The notes under the pieces are model-generated. The model did not search any database. It saw nothing but the letters and a program-made list of their open reading frames with translations, and was not told where the DNA came from. A stretch of DNA of 64,000 nucleotides. It comes from Caulobacter vibrioides. Its GTDB lineage: Bacteria; Pseudomonadota; Alphaproteobacteria; Caulobacterales; Caulobacteraceae. The stretch spans positions 310,001 through 374,000 of the forward strand of contig NZ_PJRR01000019.1 of NCBI RefSeq assembly GCF_002858865.1, written 5' to 3'. The stretch's first letter is position 1. Each line of letters opens with the position of its first letter. Positions 62,289 to 64,000 of this stretch are shown piece after piece. The position numbers were made by a program, and so were the translations under genes.

Positions 62289-63640
62289 TGATCCGGTCCC
62301 TGCTTCTCGCCAGCGCCGCCTGCGCCCTGGCCTTCCCCGCGGCGGCCGAAACGGTCGCCATCGTCAACGCCCGCCTCGAGCCTGTCTCCAGCCCGGCGAT
62401 CCCGAACGGGACCCTGGTGATCAAGGACGGCAAGATCGCCGCCCTCGGCGCCAGCATCCAGGTTCCAGCCGGCGCCCGGGTCATCGACGCCAAGGGCGGG
62501 GTCGTCACCCCCGGCCTGATCGCGCCCTCGTCCAACCTCGGCGCGTCCGAGATCAGCGGCGTGCGCGAAACCCGCGACGACGGCACCGGCAGCGCGCTGA
62601 GCGCAGCCTTCGACATCAGCTACGGCGTCAATCCGGCCTCGACCTTCCTGGGCCTGGCCCGCGACGGCGGGATCACCGGCTCGGCCGTGACGCCGGTTCT
62701 GTCCGGAACCGGCGGCGGCGCCCATGAGCATGCCGATGACGGCGTGGTCGAGGAAATGACCGCCGGCGCCCATGGCGATGGCGATCCGCCGCTGTTCGGC
62801 GGCCAGGCGGCGTTCATCCGCCTCAAGGCCGGCAGCCCGGATATCGTCGAGGCCCGCAAGCTCGCCGTCACCGTGTCGCTCGGCGAGAGCGGCGCCCGGG
62901 CGGCCGGCGGCTCGCGCGGCGCCAACCTCGTTCTGCTCCGCTCGGCCCTGGAGGACGCCCGGGCGTTCGCCAGCCGTCGCGCGGCGTTCGAGCAGGGCGC
63001 CACCCGCGACTTCGGTCTGTCGCGTCTGGACCTGCAGGCGCTGATCCCGGTGGTGCAGGGCAAGACCCCGCTCTTGATCCGCGTCTCCCGCGCCGCCGAC
63101 ATCCGCCAAGCGCTGAAGTTGGCGGCTGAAGAGCGCATCAAGATCGTCCTCGAAGGCGTCGAGGAAGGCTGGATGGTCGCCGATGAGATCGCCAAGGCCG
63201 GCGTGCCCGTGATCCTGGATCCGCAGGACGATCTGCCCGGCAGCTTCGAGACCCTGGGCTCGCGCCTCGACAACGCCGCCCGCCTGCACGCGGCCGGCGT
63301 CTCGGTGGCGATCAACGGCTCGCGCGACTTCAACAATCTGCGCCAGGAACGTCTGAACGCGGGTCTGGCGGTCGCCCATGGCCTGCCCTACCCGGCGGCG
63401 CTCGCCGCCGTGACCCTGGTCCCGGCCAGGATCTGGGGCCAGGCCGACAAGGTCGGGTCGCTCGAGGTCGGCAAGCTGGCCGACGTCGTCGTCTGGAACG
63501 GCGATCCACTGGAGACCACCAGCTGGCCGACCACCGTGCTGATCGGCGGCGTTGAGCAACCCAAGGACGGCCGCCACGAGCAGCTGAAGGCCCGCTACGC
63601 GGCCAGCGATCAGAACGGCTATCCGCCGGCCTATCGCTAG
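62288..63640 (+). CDS. Amidohydrolase-family protein lacking the HxH metal site
   Basis: 450 residues with a signal peptide (MIRSLLLASAACALAFPAAAE) and amidohydrolase-like composite domains (VAIVNARLEPVSSPAIPNGTLVIKDGKIAALG ... KVGSLEVGKLADVVVWNGDPLE). In the place of the HxH it has GVVTPGLIAPSSNLGASE, so the main metal ligands are missing, and the ligand His and Asp motifs later are altered (ILDPQDDLPG). A His-rich stretch (GAHEHADDGVVEEMTAGAHGDG) is inserted. It is probably a partner or pseudoenzyme of the upstream gene, with which it is translationally coupled. Confidence 0.82.
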
Positions 63641-63645
63641 GCTCG

Positions 63646-63697
63646 GAAATCCTCCCCCTAGCGGGGGAGGTGTCCGCAAAGCGGACGGAGGGGGAAG
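63646..63697 (+). repeat. REP-like palindromic repeat, unit 1
   Basis: About 52 bp containing two palindromes: CCTCCCCCTAGCGGGGGAGG and TGTCCGCAAAGCGGACGG, ending GGGGGAAG. This is a bacterial REP-type intergenic element. Its arrangement opposite to unit 2 forms a pair. Confidence 0.8.
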
Positions 63698-63713
63698 TTC
63701 GGCCAAGCCTGCT

Positions 63714-63766
63714 CCTTCCCTCTCCGTCGCCTGACGGCGACACCTCTCCCACGGGGAGAGGATTTC
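63714..63766 (-). repeat. REP-like palindromic repeat, unit 2 (inverted)
   Basis: Inverted copy of unit 1. Read on the minus strand it has the same order: GAAATCCTC, a stem of CTCCCC with GGGAG, then GTCGCC and GGCGAC, then GGAGAGGGAAGG. The stems differ by compensatory changes, which is typical for REP elements of different subtypes. Confidence 0.8.
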
Positions 63767-63838
63767 ATTTTCTCTTTTCAGGGGAAGGCTGGCCCGCCAT
63801 ACGAGGCCCCCGCGTTCGAATCGCCTAGACTTCCCCTG

Positions 63839-64000
63839 ATGTCCTCCTCCGATAAGATCCCCTCCCTGTTTGGTGACGACGACGCCCTGGCGCCCGTCCC
63901 CGCCGCGCCGTTCAAGGCCAGCGTGGAGCCGCGCGTCGAGCCGACGCCGCGCCCCATCCCGCCGCCGCCGCCCTCGAAGGCCGCCTCCTCGCCCGGCGAG
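63839..64000 (+). CDS. Truncated gene at window end, N-terminus only
   Basis: The first 54 codons of a gene (MSSSDKIPSLFGDDDALAPV...) with a Pro/Ala/Glu-rich low-complexity N-terminal region, cut by the window edge. The start lacks a strong Shine-Dalgarno. The SLFGDDD tail resembles the N-termini of some alphaproteobacterial DNA helicases (UvrD type), but there is not enough sequence to assign it. Confidence 0.5.
   Translation, partial: MSSSDKIPSLFGDDDALAPVPAAPFKASVEPRVEPTPRPIPPPPPSKAASSPGE

Overview
The window reads as a high-GC alphaproteobacterial chromosome, almost certainly Caulobacter (C. vibrioides/crescentus or a close relative). The reasons are the short editing-free ProRS, the NuoA-N operon interrupted by small ORFs, the clpX-cicA-clpP arrangement, a TonB-dependent receptor beside glnBA, GTTC-N7-GTTC type SOS control, and a 29-codon gene upstream of dnaE matching what I know of the Caulobacter SOS division inhibitor sidA. 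No prophage, IS element, plasmid or CRISPR signal was seen. It is mostly core genome.

Layout. 1-10.7 kb (minus strand): rpsB-tsf, a terminator, then pyrH-frr-uppS-cdsA-dxr-rseP-bamA-skp, an envelope and isoprenoid cluster. 10.8-17 kb: a HAD phosphatase, a methyltransferase, dnaE, sidA with its LexA operator, and a nucleoside hydrolase. 17-24.7 kb (minus): lolD, a lolC/E-type permease, proS, a DUF1467 protein, methylmalonyl-CoA epimerase, RNase J, coaX and birA, which follow the respiratory operon. 24.7-40.9 kb (minus): a complete 14-subunit complex I operon (nuoA to nuoN) with six small non-Nuo genes embedded in it, two of them lipoproteins and one NTF2-like. 41-43.6 kb: two identical tRNA-Asp genes, a luciferase-like oxidoreductase and a glycosyltransferase. 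43.9-52 kb: tRNA-Val, HU, and the proteostasis group lon, clpX, cicA, clpP, tig, then tRNA-Leu. 52-55.7 kb: NAD(P)HX repair enzyme, histidine phosphatase and a thiolase-fold protein. 55.7-60.2 kb (plus): glnB-glnA behind a sigma-54-like promoter, and a TonB-dependent receptor. 60.2-64 kb: a Tat-exported monooxygenase-like protein, two overlapping amidohydrolase genes, a pair of inverted REP-like repeats, and the start of a truncated gene.

The most interesting element is sidA (15781-15870). It is a 29-residue membrane peptide with a strong ribosome binding site. Its candidate -35 box is overlapped by a perfect GTTC-N7-GTTC LexA box, and it lies only 35 bp upstream of dnaE, so SOS induction could read through into the replicative polymerase gene. 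Other points of interest are a 38-residue His/Asp-rich tandem repeat in NuoL, the small genes inside the nuo operon, a CoaX with Glu in place of the usual first-motif Asp, an amidohydrolase-like protein without the metal-binding HxH, a thiolase-like protein without the usual cysteines, and a 435-bp gap with a terminator that may hold a small RNA.
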